From positions 5,183-12,402 of the forward strand of contig DIHJ01000061.1 of assembly GCA_002420105.1 (NCBI GenBank): a DNA stretch of 7,220 nucleotides. The letters run 5' to 3'. This document shows positions 1 to 5,145 of the stretch, piece after piece; within the stretch, counting starts at the first letter, position 1, and each line of letters starts with the position of its first letter. The position numbers and the translations under genes are program-made. Under the pieces are notes generated by a model that had not been told where the DNA came from, made no database searches, and was given only the letters and a program-made list of their open reading frames with translations. This DNA comes from Nitrospira sp. UBA5699 (GTDB lineage: Bacteria; Nitrospirota; Nitrospiria; Nitrospirales; Nitrospiraceae).

Positions 1-169
1 GCGAGCCCGCCGGCCGAAGGCTTGTCGCAGCAGCAGATCGGTGATTGCAGCAGAAGCGCTCGTGAATAATGCGGGCTAGAGGCGGGAGGGCCGCGACGGG
101 CAGCGGTCAGGCGGTTCCTGCCCCACATGCGGTGTTCCTGCAAAGACAGAAGTCGGGTGAATTCATCCG
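1..169. other. Left-edge region without an assignable gene
   Basis: On the plus strand, two reading frames are open from the window edge and close at TAA (67-69) and TAG (77-79), so this could be the 3' end of an upstream gene. The visible 22-25 codons are too few to choose a frame, and neither peptide is recognisable. From 80 to 169 I see no gene, no strong hairpin and no RNA gene. Confidence 0.4.
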
Positions 170-198
170 TTGACAGGGCCTGTCATGCCCTGTAGGGT
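170..198 (+). promoter_or_regulatory. Candidate sigma70-type promoter for the csbD-like gene, with overlapping palindrome
   Basis: A perfect -35 hexamer TTGACA lies at 170-175. After exactly 17 nt comes a weak -10, TAGGGT (193-198, three of six consensus positions). The -35 overlaps a 7-bp inverted repeat, TGACAGG-G-CCTGTCA (171-185), and a second nested repeat pairs AGGGC (175-179) with GCCCT (187-191). A protein bound there would sit over the polymerase site, so an operator is plausible. The resulting leader would be about 195 nt. This is seen by eye only; the start site is unmapped. Confidence 0.45.
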
Positions 199-401
199 GG
201 ACGTGACGTATCGAGCCACGTCGGCTGTCCCATCTCTCGCGCGTCCCTCCCCGTTCCGGTTCCTGCGCGTCTGATTCCCCAGTCTCCGCCGCTTTTACGC
301 CAGCGTTTCCTTGCGCGACGACATGCAAGAGAAGACCTCCCTGTCCGAGGTCGGTTGCAAGGGTCGGGGGAGACGTCCATCCACTAACCAAGGAGCAGAC
401 G
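199..401 (+). other. Leader region of the csbD-like gene, with a small hairpin
   Basis: This non-coding stretch lies between the candidate promoter and the first gene. It contains a 6-bp stem with a 7-nt loop, GACCTC (334-339) pairing with GAGGTC (347-352), about 40 nt upstream of the Shine-Dalgarno AAGGAG at 390-395. A shorter CTTGC/GCAAG pair lies at 310-329. Nothing matches a riboswitch class I know, and a possible TTG-initiated frame beginning at 311 has no ribosome binding site. Confidence 0.35.
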
Positions 402-644
402 ATGAATCAGGAACAGTTCGGCCAGTTCTGGGATCAACTCAAGGCGCCGCTGAAGGCGAAGTGGGAGAAGATCACGGCGGAGGACCTCGCGGAGATTCAG
501 GGAAACCTCGCGATGTTCGGCGCGGTGCTGCAGAAGCGGTACGGCGAACTGCACAAAGAGGACGTGGTCACCTGGGCCAACCGCCGGTATTCCCATTGGA
601 CGGGAAACTATACCGGCTACAAAGACGCCGAACCGGTCTCATGA
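402..644 (+). CDS. CsbD-like stress-response protein
   Basis: An 80-residue protein resembling the CsbD family of small stress-induced proteins (sigma-B controlled in Bacillus subtilis, molecular function unknown). The family pattern is visible: an N-terminal amphipathic stretch with W10, the LKAPLKAKWEKIT segment (13-25), an acidic EDLAEI stretch (27-32) and LQKRYGE (43-49), which matches the usual family ending of a helix followed by RYG. The last 30 residues (W58, W66, aromatic and polar) are longer and more Trp/Tyr-rich than in a minimal CsbD protein. AAGGAG at 390-395, 6 nt before the ATG, fixes the start. The TGA stop overlaps a possible ATG of the next gene (ATGA at 641-644), so the two are probably co-transcribed. 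Likely cytoplasmic. The family is fairly sure; any specific role is unknown. Confidence 0.8.
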   Translation: MNQEQFGQFWDQLKAPLKAKWEKITAEDLAEIQGNLAMFGAVLQKRYGELHKEDVVTWANRRYSHWTGNYTGYKDAEPVS

Positions 645-667
645 CCGGCGCGAAAGGAACAGAGCAC

Positions 668-1012
668 ATGCCGAAAATCGTCATCAACAAGAGTTTCGAC
701 GAATTCTTCATCAGCCATAAGGCGTTCGTGAAGCTACGCGAACTGGGGCAGCGGGAGGCTTTGCAGGAAGCGGATCCGGGCGCGTACTGGCCCGAAGCCG
801 CCACCCCGCGGGAGCCGAGCCTGAACCGGTGCGGCGCGCTCATTCCGCGCGACGACGAGAAGCTCGTCCGCGTCGTGGAGCAACTGCGGGCCGAGGCCAA
901 CGGGCATGGCGCGGAGTTAAAGGTCGTGACCGTTCCGGACGATGTGAAGTGGCAGATTGCGAAAAGGGACGGGGTCGAACAGGTGAGCGAAGTGCATCGC
1001 GTCTGGAGCTGA
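668..1012 (+). CDS. Uncharacterised 114-residue protein
   Basis: I recognise no named family. The protein reads as two parts. The N-terminal half (1-58) has a mixed helical segment and a WPEAATPREP linker. The C-terminal half (59-114) has a predicted alpha/beta pattern: IPRDDEKLVRVVEQL helix, ELKVVTVP strand, DDVKWQI, then DGVEQVSEVHRVW. There is no signal peptide or membrane segment, so it is probably cytoplasmic. I chose ATG 668 because AAAGGA (654-658 region) lies 9-10 nt upstream. An in-frame ATG at 641 overlaps the stop of the csbD-like gene and would add nine residues, but has no better ribosome site. The 23-nt gap suggests an operon with the preceding gene. An extended frame back to 311 runs antiparallel to no known gene and overlaps the csbD-like gene, so I rejected it. 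Confidence 0.75.
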   Translation: MPKIVINKSFDEFFISHKAFVKLRELGQREALQEADPGAYWPEAATPREPSLNRCGALIPRDDEKLVRVVEQLRAEANGHGAELKVVTVPDDVKWQIAKRDGVEQVSEVHRVWS

Positions 1013-1104
1013 ACCCCCCGCGGAGCGGGCGGAAGGACGGACCCGCCACGGCCTGCGCCGGGCGGCGTCCCGATGAACGGGTCACTGCGCGAACAGAGGA
1101 TCTT

Positions 1105-1323
1105 ATGAAGAAGACGTCACGAGTGTACGTGCTGACGGTGCATCCCTCGTCGCGGAGCGCGCTGCGCCTCTGGACGGGAAAGAGTCTGCATGCGCTGCGT
1201 CATTGCTCCGGCAGGCAGATCAGCCAGATGCTGGCGGAACTGCAACACAGTGTGGATGAACTGTACACGCGGAGCAGGGCGCCGCAGCCCGGGGCCTCCT
1301 ACTCCATCAATCGCGCGAGATAA
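1105..1323 (+). CDS. Small uncharacterised basic protein, 72 residues
   Basis: I do not recognise this protein. It begins MKKTSRVYVLTVHPSSRSALRLW, which reads as a beta strand followed by a turn, continues with a helix (SGRQISQMLAELQHSVDELY, about 36-55), and ends in a basic, probably disordered tail. It has no signal peptide or membrane helix. AGAGGA at 1095-1100 lies 4 nt before the ATG, a short but usable spacing. The frame is open further upstream, but no start there has a ribosome site. It lies 92 nt after the preceding gene in the same direction. The gene is plausible from its ribosome site and from not overlapping its neighbours; its short length leaves some chance that it is spurious. 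Confidence 0.55.
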   Translation: MKKTSRVYVLTVHPSSRSALRLWTGKSLHALRHCSGRQISQMLAELQHSVDELYTRSRAPQPGASYSINRAR

Positions 1324-1390
1324 TGCGGGCGGATCGACGGCGCCCCGGTTCCGGCCGGAGCCGTCGCGGATCGGAAGGAAAGGGCGGATT

Positions 1391-1633
1391 ATGCGTGATC
1401 TCCGCAAGGACGACATGGATGGTCATCGGCCCGCGCGTTCCGGAGGCGAGCCGCAGAACGGGCGATCGGAAGACCTGACCTGCAGCGAGGGGCAGATCGA
1501 GGATCTGCTCTCCGAAGGGGAATCGACCGAGGTCGAGAGCGAGGAAGAGCCGCCGCCCGGGAAGCGTCCCGGACCGCAGGCCGCCCCGAAGAAGAGTCAT
1601 GCGCCGCCGCATCCGGGGCGCCGACAGGCCTGA
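1391..1633 (+). CDS. Small acidic, probably disordered protein, 80 residues
   Basis: I do not recognise this protein. It is low in hydrophobic residues and strongly segmented by charge: a polar N-terminus with mixed charge (1-27), an acidic block around SEGQIEDLLSEGESTEVESEEE (32-53), then a proline-rich basic tail (54-80, PPPGKRPGPQ and later KKSH and GRR). The only hydrophobic patch is IEDLL (36-40). This composition suggests an intrinsically disordered protein, possibly one that contacts basic or nucleic-acid partners; that is inference only. AAGGA at 1375-1379 and AAGGG at 1379-1383 precede the ATG. It is the last plus-strand gene before the convergent desaturase. It is GC-rich with no homologue known to me, so a chance frame cannot be excluded. 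Confidence 0.45.
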   Translation: MRDLRKDDMDGHRPARSGGEPQNGRSEDLTCSEGQIEDLLSEGESTEVESEEEPPPGKRPGPQAAPKKSHAPPHPGRRQA

Positions 1634-1748
1634 CGGCCCGCCCGCACAAAGATCTTTGCCATCGCCGAGAAGGTCGATCGACAGCGGCACGCCGCTGCTC
1701 GCGCAGCGTTGCGTCCTGGCCGCGTGGAAGCGGAGCCGAGTCGACGGA
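1634..1748. other. Convergent intergenic spacer with weak hairpin
   Basis: This spacer lies between the plus-strand small-gene cluster and the end of the minus-strand desaturase. A 7-bp inverted repeat, CAGCGGC (1682-1688) and GCCGCTG (1691-1697), is separated by only 2 nt and could form a tight hairpin in either transcript. No T-run follows on either strand, so an intrinsic bidirectional terminator is possible but weakly supported. Confidence 0.3.
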
Positions 1749-2612
1749 TCAGGCGCCGGCGGAAGGGGTCGTCCGGAGCGACGAGGCGAGTCCGAGCTTC
1801 GACAGGGTGAAGATCAGCCACTTCGACGGATCGAAGTTGTACCAGCGGGGACCGTTGCGATAGTCGCTCTGGTAGGTATGGTGGTAGTTGTGATAGCCCT
1901 CGCCGAACGTGAGCAATGACACCCACCAGCTGTCGCGGCTGGAATCGGCCCGGCCGTGCGGCTGACGTCCCCAGAGATGGCAGATGGAGTTGATGCAGAA
2001 CGTTGAGTTGAGCACCGCGAAGGTCCGGCCGACGCCGGCCAGCAGGAAGCAGCCGAGACCGCCGATCCAGCCGTTGTAGAGGAACCCCGCCGCGAACGTG
2101 AGCGCCAGACCCGACAGGACGATCGCCAGGTAGTGGCGGTGCTGCCACATCACGAGGGGATCCTGCTTCAGGCGCGTGGCGTACTTCTCGTCCGCATGGG
2201 TGTCGCGGACAAAGAGCCATCCGCAGTGGCTGTGCCAGAATCCCCGTCGGGCGTTGTAGGGATCGGCTTCCCGGTCGCAGTTGGCATGGTGGCGGATGTG
2301 ATCGGCCGCCCACTTGAGCGCGGAATTTTCCAGCGCCCAGCCGCCGGCCACCAGGAATCCGGCCTTGACCAAGGCCGGGCAATCGAAACTCCGATGGGAC
2401 AGGAGGCGGTGATAGCCGACCGTAATGCCCAGTCCGGTCACCACGTAGAGCGCCCCGAACATCGCCCAGTCCAGCCAGCTGTATCCGTACCAGTATCCGA
2501 ACGCGGGTACGCCGACCAGCGCGCCGCAGGTGACGAGGCTGAACAGCAGGATGGTCACATAATTCGGATAGACTCGCGTGATCGCCGCCGACGGGGCTTG
2601 AGCAGTGGTCAT
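1749..2612 (-). CDS. Membrane acyl desaturase (stearoyl-CoA desaturase / delta-9 type)
   Basis: A 287-residue integral-membrane di-iron desaturase that would introduce a cis double bond into a saturated fatty acyl chain, using O2 and an electron donor. All three histidine boxes are present: HRLLSH (68-73), HIRHH (105-109) within WAADHIRHHANCD, and HNYHH (241-245) within GEGYHNYHHTY. N208 and H212 (NSICH) have the spacing of the Asn and extra His metal ligands of mammalian SCD1. DPYNARRGFW (117-126) is also typical. Hydrophobic segments near 19-40, 46-66, 82-95 and 161-195 fit the usual four-helix topology. The length is normal for bacterial members. The start is supported only by a weak AGAGAG about 9 nt upstream. 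Whether the substrate is acyl-CoA or acyl-lipid cannot be told. Unsaturation lowers the membrane melting point, which fits the neighbouring cold-type RNA-binding protein genes. Confidence 0.93.
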   Translation of the reverse strand: MTTAQAPSAAITRVYPNYVTILLFSLVTCGALVGVPAFGYWYGYSWLDWAMFGALYVVTGLGITVGYHRLLSHRSFDCPALVKAGFLVAGGWALENSALKWAADHIRHHANCDREADPYNARRGFWHSHCGWLFVRDTHADEKYATRLKQDPLVMWQHRHYLAIVLSGLALTFAAGFLYNGWIGGLGCFLLAGVGRTFAVLNSTFCINSICHLWGRQPHGRADSSRDSWWVSLLTFGEGYHNYHHTYQSDYRNGPRWYNFDPSKWLIFTLSKLGLASSLRTTPSAGA

Positions 2613-2640
2613 GGGATGGGGTCTCTCTGGGGTGTAAGGG

Positions 2641-2665
2641 AGGGGCGCCTCAATGAGGCGCCCCT
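2641..2665 (-). terminator. Strong GC-rich hairpin between the RRM gene and the desaturase
   Basis: A perfect inverted repeat: AGGGGCGCCT (2641-2650) pairs with AGGCGCCCCT (2656-2665), and an extra C-G pair closes a 3-nt loop, giving 11 bp. It lies 18 nt beyond the TAA stop of the RRM gene and 28 nt before the desaturase start, as expected for a terminator or partial terminator. There is no clear T-run after it on the minus strand (CCCTTACACC follows). It may therefore end transcription inefficiently, stabilise the upstream mRNA's 3' end, or reduce read-through into the desaturase gene. Confidence 0.65.
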
Positions 2666-2683
2666 GTCGTCGGGTCGACGAAC

Positions 2684-3016
2684 TTAGAAGCGGTTGCGGC
2701 TGCCGAAATCCTTGCCGCGTCCTCCGCCCCCGCCGCCGAAACGATTGCCGGCGCCGCCGGAGCGGGGCTCCTGGGGCTTGGCTTCGTTCACGGTGAGGGA
2801 ACGGCCGTCCATCTGGGAACCGTTCAAGGCCGAGATCGCCGCCTGAGCTTCTTCAGGCGTCGACATTTCGACGAAGCCGAAGCCCCGCGATTGGCCGGTA
2901 AACTTATCTGCGATCACGCGCGCGGACTCGACGGTCCCGTGCGCTGCGAACAGCGTGGTGAGTTGTGATTCGGTCGCCGCAAACGGCAACCCGCCGACGT
3001 AGATTTTTGAACCCAT
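2684..3016 (-). CDS. RRM RNA-binding protein with Gly/Arg-rich tail
   Basis: A 110-residue protein with one RNA recognition motif (about 3-80) and a flexible glycine/arginine-rich C-terminus (81-110, six consecutive glycines then RGKDFGSRNRF). RNP2 is IYVGGL (5-10) and RNP1 is RGFGFVEM (44-51), with the aromatic residues that stack on RNA bases intact (Y6, F46, F48). This is the architecture of the small bacterial RRM proteins known from cyanobacteria (Rbp family, several cold-induced) and of plant glycine-rich RNA-binding proteins. It likely binds single-stranded RNA in the cytoplasm. I chose ATG 3016 because a near-perfect AAGGAGG (3024-3030) lies 7 nt upstream; an in-frame start at 3070 would add 18 residues that run through that site. 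The 261-nt untranslated gap upstream would allow a structured 5' leader of the kind cold-shock mRNAs use, but I saw no convincing promoter there. Confidence 0.93.
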   Translation of the reverse strand: MGSKIYVGGLPFAATESQLTTLFAAHGTVESARVIADKFTGQSRGFGFVEMSTPEEAQAAISALNGSQMDGRSLTVNEAKPQEPRSGGAGNRFGGGGGGRGKDFGSRNRF

Positions 3017-3277
3017 GGGGGTTCCTCCTTCTGAAAAGTGACATTGTCTGAAACGCGAGAACAACTTCACGAGGGGAAGGAGAGGGCCGAAGACGCGAAC
3101 AGCGGGCGGCTTAGGTCAGGCTTCCGATCAGATTCTCGGTAAGAACAACATCGGTGATGGGCCGTTCGATTTACTGTTTCATGCGAGGCCCGCCGCATCA
3201 AACATCGACATGCTAACACGCCTGAGTGGGAAAAGCCACCTGTATCTGCGGGCCGTGCGGATTCGCGCGCCGGCCGC
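3017..3277 (-). other. Non-coding gap upstream of the Gly-rich RRM gene
   Basis: This gap holds the Shine-Dalgarno of the RRM gene (3024-3030), a short GACA-T-TGTC palindrome just upstream of it, and no reading frame with a ribosome site. A minus-strand frame through 3067-3294 begins inside the neighbouring gene and looks spurious. I found no promoter on the minus strand better than a 4/6 -10 (TAGCAT near 3210) with a poor -35. A promoter or leader is expected here but is not demonstrated. Confidence 0.35.
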
Positions 3278-3466
3278 TCACCGGTCGCCGTCATCGCGCA
3301 GTCGTTGGGGGCCCGGCATCATGCCTTTCAAGTCCGGGTCTTCCTGGCCGGCCGGCCGGGAAGACGGGGGGTTCTCCGCCTTCCGCTGCGAGCGGCGCGC
3401 GTCCTTTTCCTGTTGCCGTTCGTGCCGGAGCTGCTCCCGATGCCGTTTTCGCAGGGTGCTGCTCAT
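3278..3466 (-). CDS. Small highly basic, charged protein, 62 residues
   Basis: I do not recognise the family. The N-terminal half (1-31) is almost all Arg, Lys, Glu, Gln and His (LRKRHREQLRHERQQEKDARRSQRK) and should form one long, highly charged helix. The rest (32-62) is proline- and charge-rich and probably disordered. Such composition fits RNA or ribosome contact, but that is inference. The start is well supported: GGGGAGGA lies about 5 nt before the ATG, and the ATG overlaps the stop of the preceding gene in an ATGA arrangement (3463-3466), which implies translational coupling. It is the last gene of a chain of three overlapping genes. Confidence 0.7.
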   Translation of the reverse strand: MSSTLRKRHREQLRHERQQEKDARRSQRKAENPPSSRPAGQEDPDLKGMMPGPQRLRDDGDR

Positions 3467-3714
3467 GGTGTCCTCCCCGGGCTGTTCGCGGATTTCACCT
3501 CGTGCGGCTCATCGAGTCGTCGTTTGGCCGTCTCAAAGGCCGCGGTTTTCGCCTCCCACTCGGTCGCGTAGGCATCCATGGTCGCGTCGCGGGGTCCGCG
3601 GAGGCCGGCATCCCACATTCCCGGAATCGTGAACCGGCAGATCCAGGTTCCATCCCGCTTTTGTTCCGACAGAAGGACGATCTTTCTGCCTTTCGAATAA
3701 CAGGTCTCAGCCAT
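3463..3714 (-). CDS. Uncharacterised 83-residue protein
   Basis: I recognise no named family. Residues 10-32 (RKIVLLSEQKRDGTWICRFTIPG) read as two beta strands joined by a turn. Residues 44-67 (DATMDAYATEWEAKTAAFETAKRRL) form a likely helix. This beta-beta-alpha pattern resembles small antitoxin-like or double-stranded-RNA-binding-like folds, but nothing decides between these or something else. Its start overlaps the end of the upstream gene by 8 nt and its stop overlaps the start of the downstream gene by 4 nt. It has only a weak Shine-Dalgarno of its own, so it is probably translated by coupling. Cytoplasmic: no signal or membrane segment. Confidence 0.75.
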   Translation of the reverse strand: MAETCYSKGRKIVLLSEQKRDGTWICRFTIPGMWDAGLRGPRDATMDAYATEWEAKTAAFETAKRRLDEPHEVKSANSPGRTP

Positions 3715-4099
3715 GGCTTGGCTTTCGTGTCCGGCGGACCGGATCGGTCGCGGTTTCGATCGGGGGGCATTTGATGAACCGGTCGTCGGAGAACCGGCTG
3801 CGCAGACTCTCCGTCACACAGCGGCGATAGGGCTCTTTCTGGCGCAGCATGATGACCAGATCGTCGCGATCGAGCACGATGCACAGATCGTCTTCGGTCA
3901 GCAGGTGTCTGGTGGGCTCCCCGATGTTGATCCGATATTGCGTTCGCCCGTCGGGATTCCGGGTCGATCCGGCGACGAGCTCGGTCAAGCCGTCGATGAC
4001 GCCTTCCAGCGCCTCGTGGCGGTGCTTGACCCTGGTCCCGTCGGGGATGCGGATCCAACTGGATTTCGGCGGCGATTGATGGGGGGTCACGTTGCTCAT
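3707..4099 (-). CDS. Uncharacterised 130-residue protein
   Basis: I recognise no named family. The central part (14-88) is well ordered: SWIRIPDGTRVKHRHEALEGVIDGLTELV, RTQYRINIGEPTRHLLTEDDLCIVLD, then DDLVIML. The strand-rich pattern with 'GTRVKHR...GVIDGLTE' followed by 'TQYRI...G' resembles a small SH3-like beta barrel, as in KOW-type or ribosome/RNA-contacting domains; this is inference from pattern only. The C-terminus (90-130) is basic. I chose ATG 4099 (AGGAG at 4111-4115, 11 nt upstream). A GTG at 4156 would add 19 residues of unlikely sequence that include the ribosome site. It overlaps the next gene by 8 nt. Confidence 0.75.
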   Translation of the reverse strand: MSNVTPHQSPPKSSWIRIPDGTRVKHRHEALEGVIDGLTELVAGSTRNPDGRTQYRINIGEPTRHLLTEDDLCIVLDRDDLVIMLRQKEPYRRCVTESLRSRFSDDRFIKCPPIETATDPVRRTRKPSHG

Positions 4100-4241
4100 G
4101 TTCTTGGTGTCTCCTGTAATGAAGCGGATCCCGGTGCACACGACTTGCTCGCTCACCGGCGTGTGAACCCATGCGGACGATCTCGGACGGAAGAACGGCT
4201 CAGCCTGTGCAGCGGGCGTGCCCTCCCGCGAAAGGCGGCGA

Positions 4242-4538
4242 TCAGGAGGAGACGGCCGTACGGGGGCCGGCCCAAATCAGATAAGGCGGTTTCTTGAGCG
4301 TTTCGACCGATCGCGGATACAGCCGGAGCGCATAACCATAGGCCTCTTCCTGCGCGGTCATGCAGGTGGATGCCGAGAGGTGATTGGAAATCGACCGGAA
4401 CGCCGCGCGGTCATCCTTTTCGACGATCGCGCTATAGAGCGCGCAGGAGAAGTCTCCTTCTTTGGAGCACTGCGTGCTGATCACCAGCAGCGAACCGTCC
4501 GGAAACGTCATCAAGGGATCGAGGTTCATGCGACTCAT
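4242..4538 (-). CDS. Uncharacterised 98-residue protein
   Basis: I do not recognise the family. The N-terminus reads as a beta hairpin (LMTFPDGSLLVIST, 9-22). Two helical stretches follow (31-52 and 62-72), and a conserved-looking LKKPPYLIWAGP segment (81-92) ends the fold. Three cysteines are present (24, 32, 59). There is no signal peptide, so it is likely cytoplasmic. AAAGGAG (4544-4550) lies 5 nt before the ATG. It starts 33 nt after the stop of the short RRM gene, which suggests one transcript. A further 142 nt with only a small GCGGG/CCCGC hairpin (around 4208-4226) separates it from the upstream-numbered gene chain. Confidence 0.72.
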   Translation of the reverse strand: MSRMNLDPLMTFPDGSLLVISTQCSKEGDFSCALYSAIVEKDDRAAFRSISNHLSASTCMTAQEEAYGYALRLYPRSVETLKKPPYLIWAGPRTAVSS

Positions 4539-4571
4539 GTGGACTCCTTTGCTGTAAGGCCGGCCCGCCGG

Positions 4572-4835
4572 CTACGAACTACGCGACGGAGACGGCGTGA
4601 CGAAGAGCCGCAGACAGCGTCCGTCGTACTCCGTGCCCTCCAGGGCCACCACGGCTTCGAGCGCCTGCTCTCCGGATCCCATTTCGACGAACCCGTAGCC
4701 GGCCGATTTCCCGCTGTGCTTATATCTGACGACATGCGCGCTGGCCACCACTCCGTAGGTGCCCAACAGGTCGCGCAGCTGACGATCCGACATGCTGTCC
4801 GATAGGCCGCCGACATAGATCATCCGTTTTCCCAT
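4572..4835 (-). CDS. Short RRM RNA-binding protein without Gly-rich tail
   Basis: An 87-residue protein that is essentially a single RNA recognition motif (5-82) with a five-residue polar end. RNP2 is IYVGGL (6-11), identical to that of the second RRM protein in this window. RNP1 is AGYGFVEM (45-52), so the aromatic residues (Y47, F49) are kept, but the first position, usually Arg or Lys, is Ala. The protein therefore likely binds RNA, perhaps with altered affinity or specificity. It lacks the glycine/arginine tail of its paralogue. GGAAGGAAG at about 4842-4850 supports the ATG. It lies between a tiny membrane protein gene (41-nt gap) and an uncharacterised gene (33-nt gap), both in the same direction, and is probably in one operon with them. 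Confidence 0.92.
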   Translation of the reverse strand: MGKRMIYVGGLSDSMSDRQLRDLLGTYGVVASAHVVRYKHSGKSAGYGFVEMGSGEQALEAVVALEGTEYDGRCLRLFVTPSPSRSS

Positions 4836-4876
4836 GACTCTTCCTTCCGGCGCCTGCGCCGAAGTCCGGTCCAGGG

Positions 4877-5005
4877 CTATCGCTCGTCCCGGGGCTCGAA
4901 GAAGGCGTACACCAGGACGGCGCAGACCCCCGCCGCATACACCATGGTGGCCGCGCCGAGCGGATTCTGCGTCAGCCAGCGAATGACATTGTGGACCGTC
5001 AGCAT
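4877..5005 (-). CDS. Tiny single-pass membrane protein, 42 residues
   Basis: A 42-codon frame encodes MLTVHNVIRWLTQNP, then one hydrophobic segment (about 16-36, LGAATMVYAAGVCAVLVYAFF), then a charged end, EPRDER. A polar or basic N-terminus, a 20-residue transmembrane helix and a charged C-terminus are typical of small bacterial membrane proteins. I do not recognise the family. AAAGG at 5017-5021 lies 11 nt before the ATG, a slightly long spacing. The gene fits exactly into the gap between the exported-protein gene and the short RRM gene, with a 41-nt gap to the latter. The coherent membrane topology makes a chance frame less likely, but its size limits certainty. Confidence 0.6.
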   Translation of the reverse strand: MLTVHNVIRWLTQNPLGAATMVYAAGVCAVLVYAFFEPRDER

Positions 5006-5145
5006 GTCTCAGAAGACCTTTCGAATGGCCGCTCTTCGTGCCGTCGCACGGACGGCGCGAGAAGCGGCGGTTGTCGGTTCGATGCGGCCGACCGTCCGCG
5101 CGAGGCCGATCGGTTCAGGTCGGCACGACCGACGGCGTCGAGTCG
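5006..5145 (-). other. Intergenic gap with nested inverted repeats
   Basis: This 140-nt gap follows the exported-protein gene. It contains a 7-bp long-range inverted repeat (CGGACGG near 5050, CCGTCCG near 5092) enclosing a second repeat, GTCGG/CCGAC. Together they could fold as a two-part stem in the minus-strand transcript. No T-run follows, so this is at best a processing or weak termination site. Confidence 0.3.

Noticed and set aside
311..667. N-terminal extension of the 114-residue protein back to TTG at 311
   Set aside because: It would overlap the whole csbD-like gene in another frame, has no ribosome site, and its added sequence is low-complexity Gly/Arg-rich. ATG 668 has a good Shine-Dalgarno.
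66..1330. 11-mer ATAATGCGGGC occurring at 66-76 and 1320-1330, both times over a TAA stop
   Set aside because: Several 11-mer matches are expected by chance in 7.2 kb, and the flanking bases differ.
1597..2382. Minus-strand open frame of 261 codons overlapping the desaturase gene
   Set aside because: It shares the strand but not the frame with the desaturase, whose three histidine boxes are decisive. The alternative protein is Arg/Pro-rich and patternless.
3067..3294. 75-codon minus-strand frame upstream of the Gly-rich RRM gene
   Set aside because: It begins inside the neighbouring small gene, has no ribosome site, and its product is a Arg/Ser/Cys-rich sequence without pattern.
3705..4297. 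Plus-strand open frame of 194 codons opposite the overlapping gene chain
   Set aside because: No ribosome site and no recognisable domain. The opposite strand has three genes with overlapping start/stop junctions and structured proteins.
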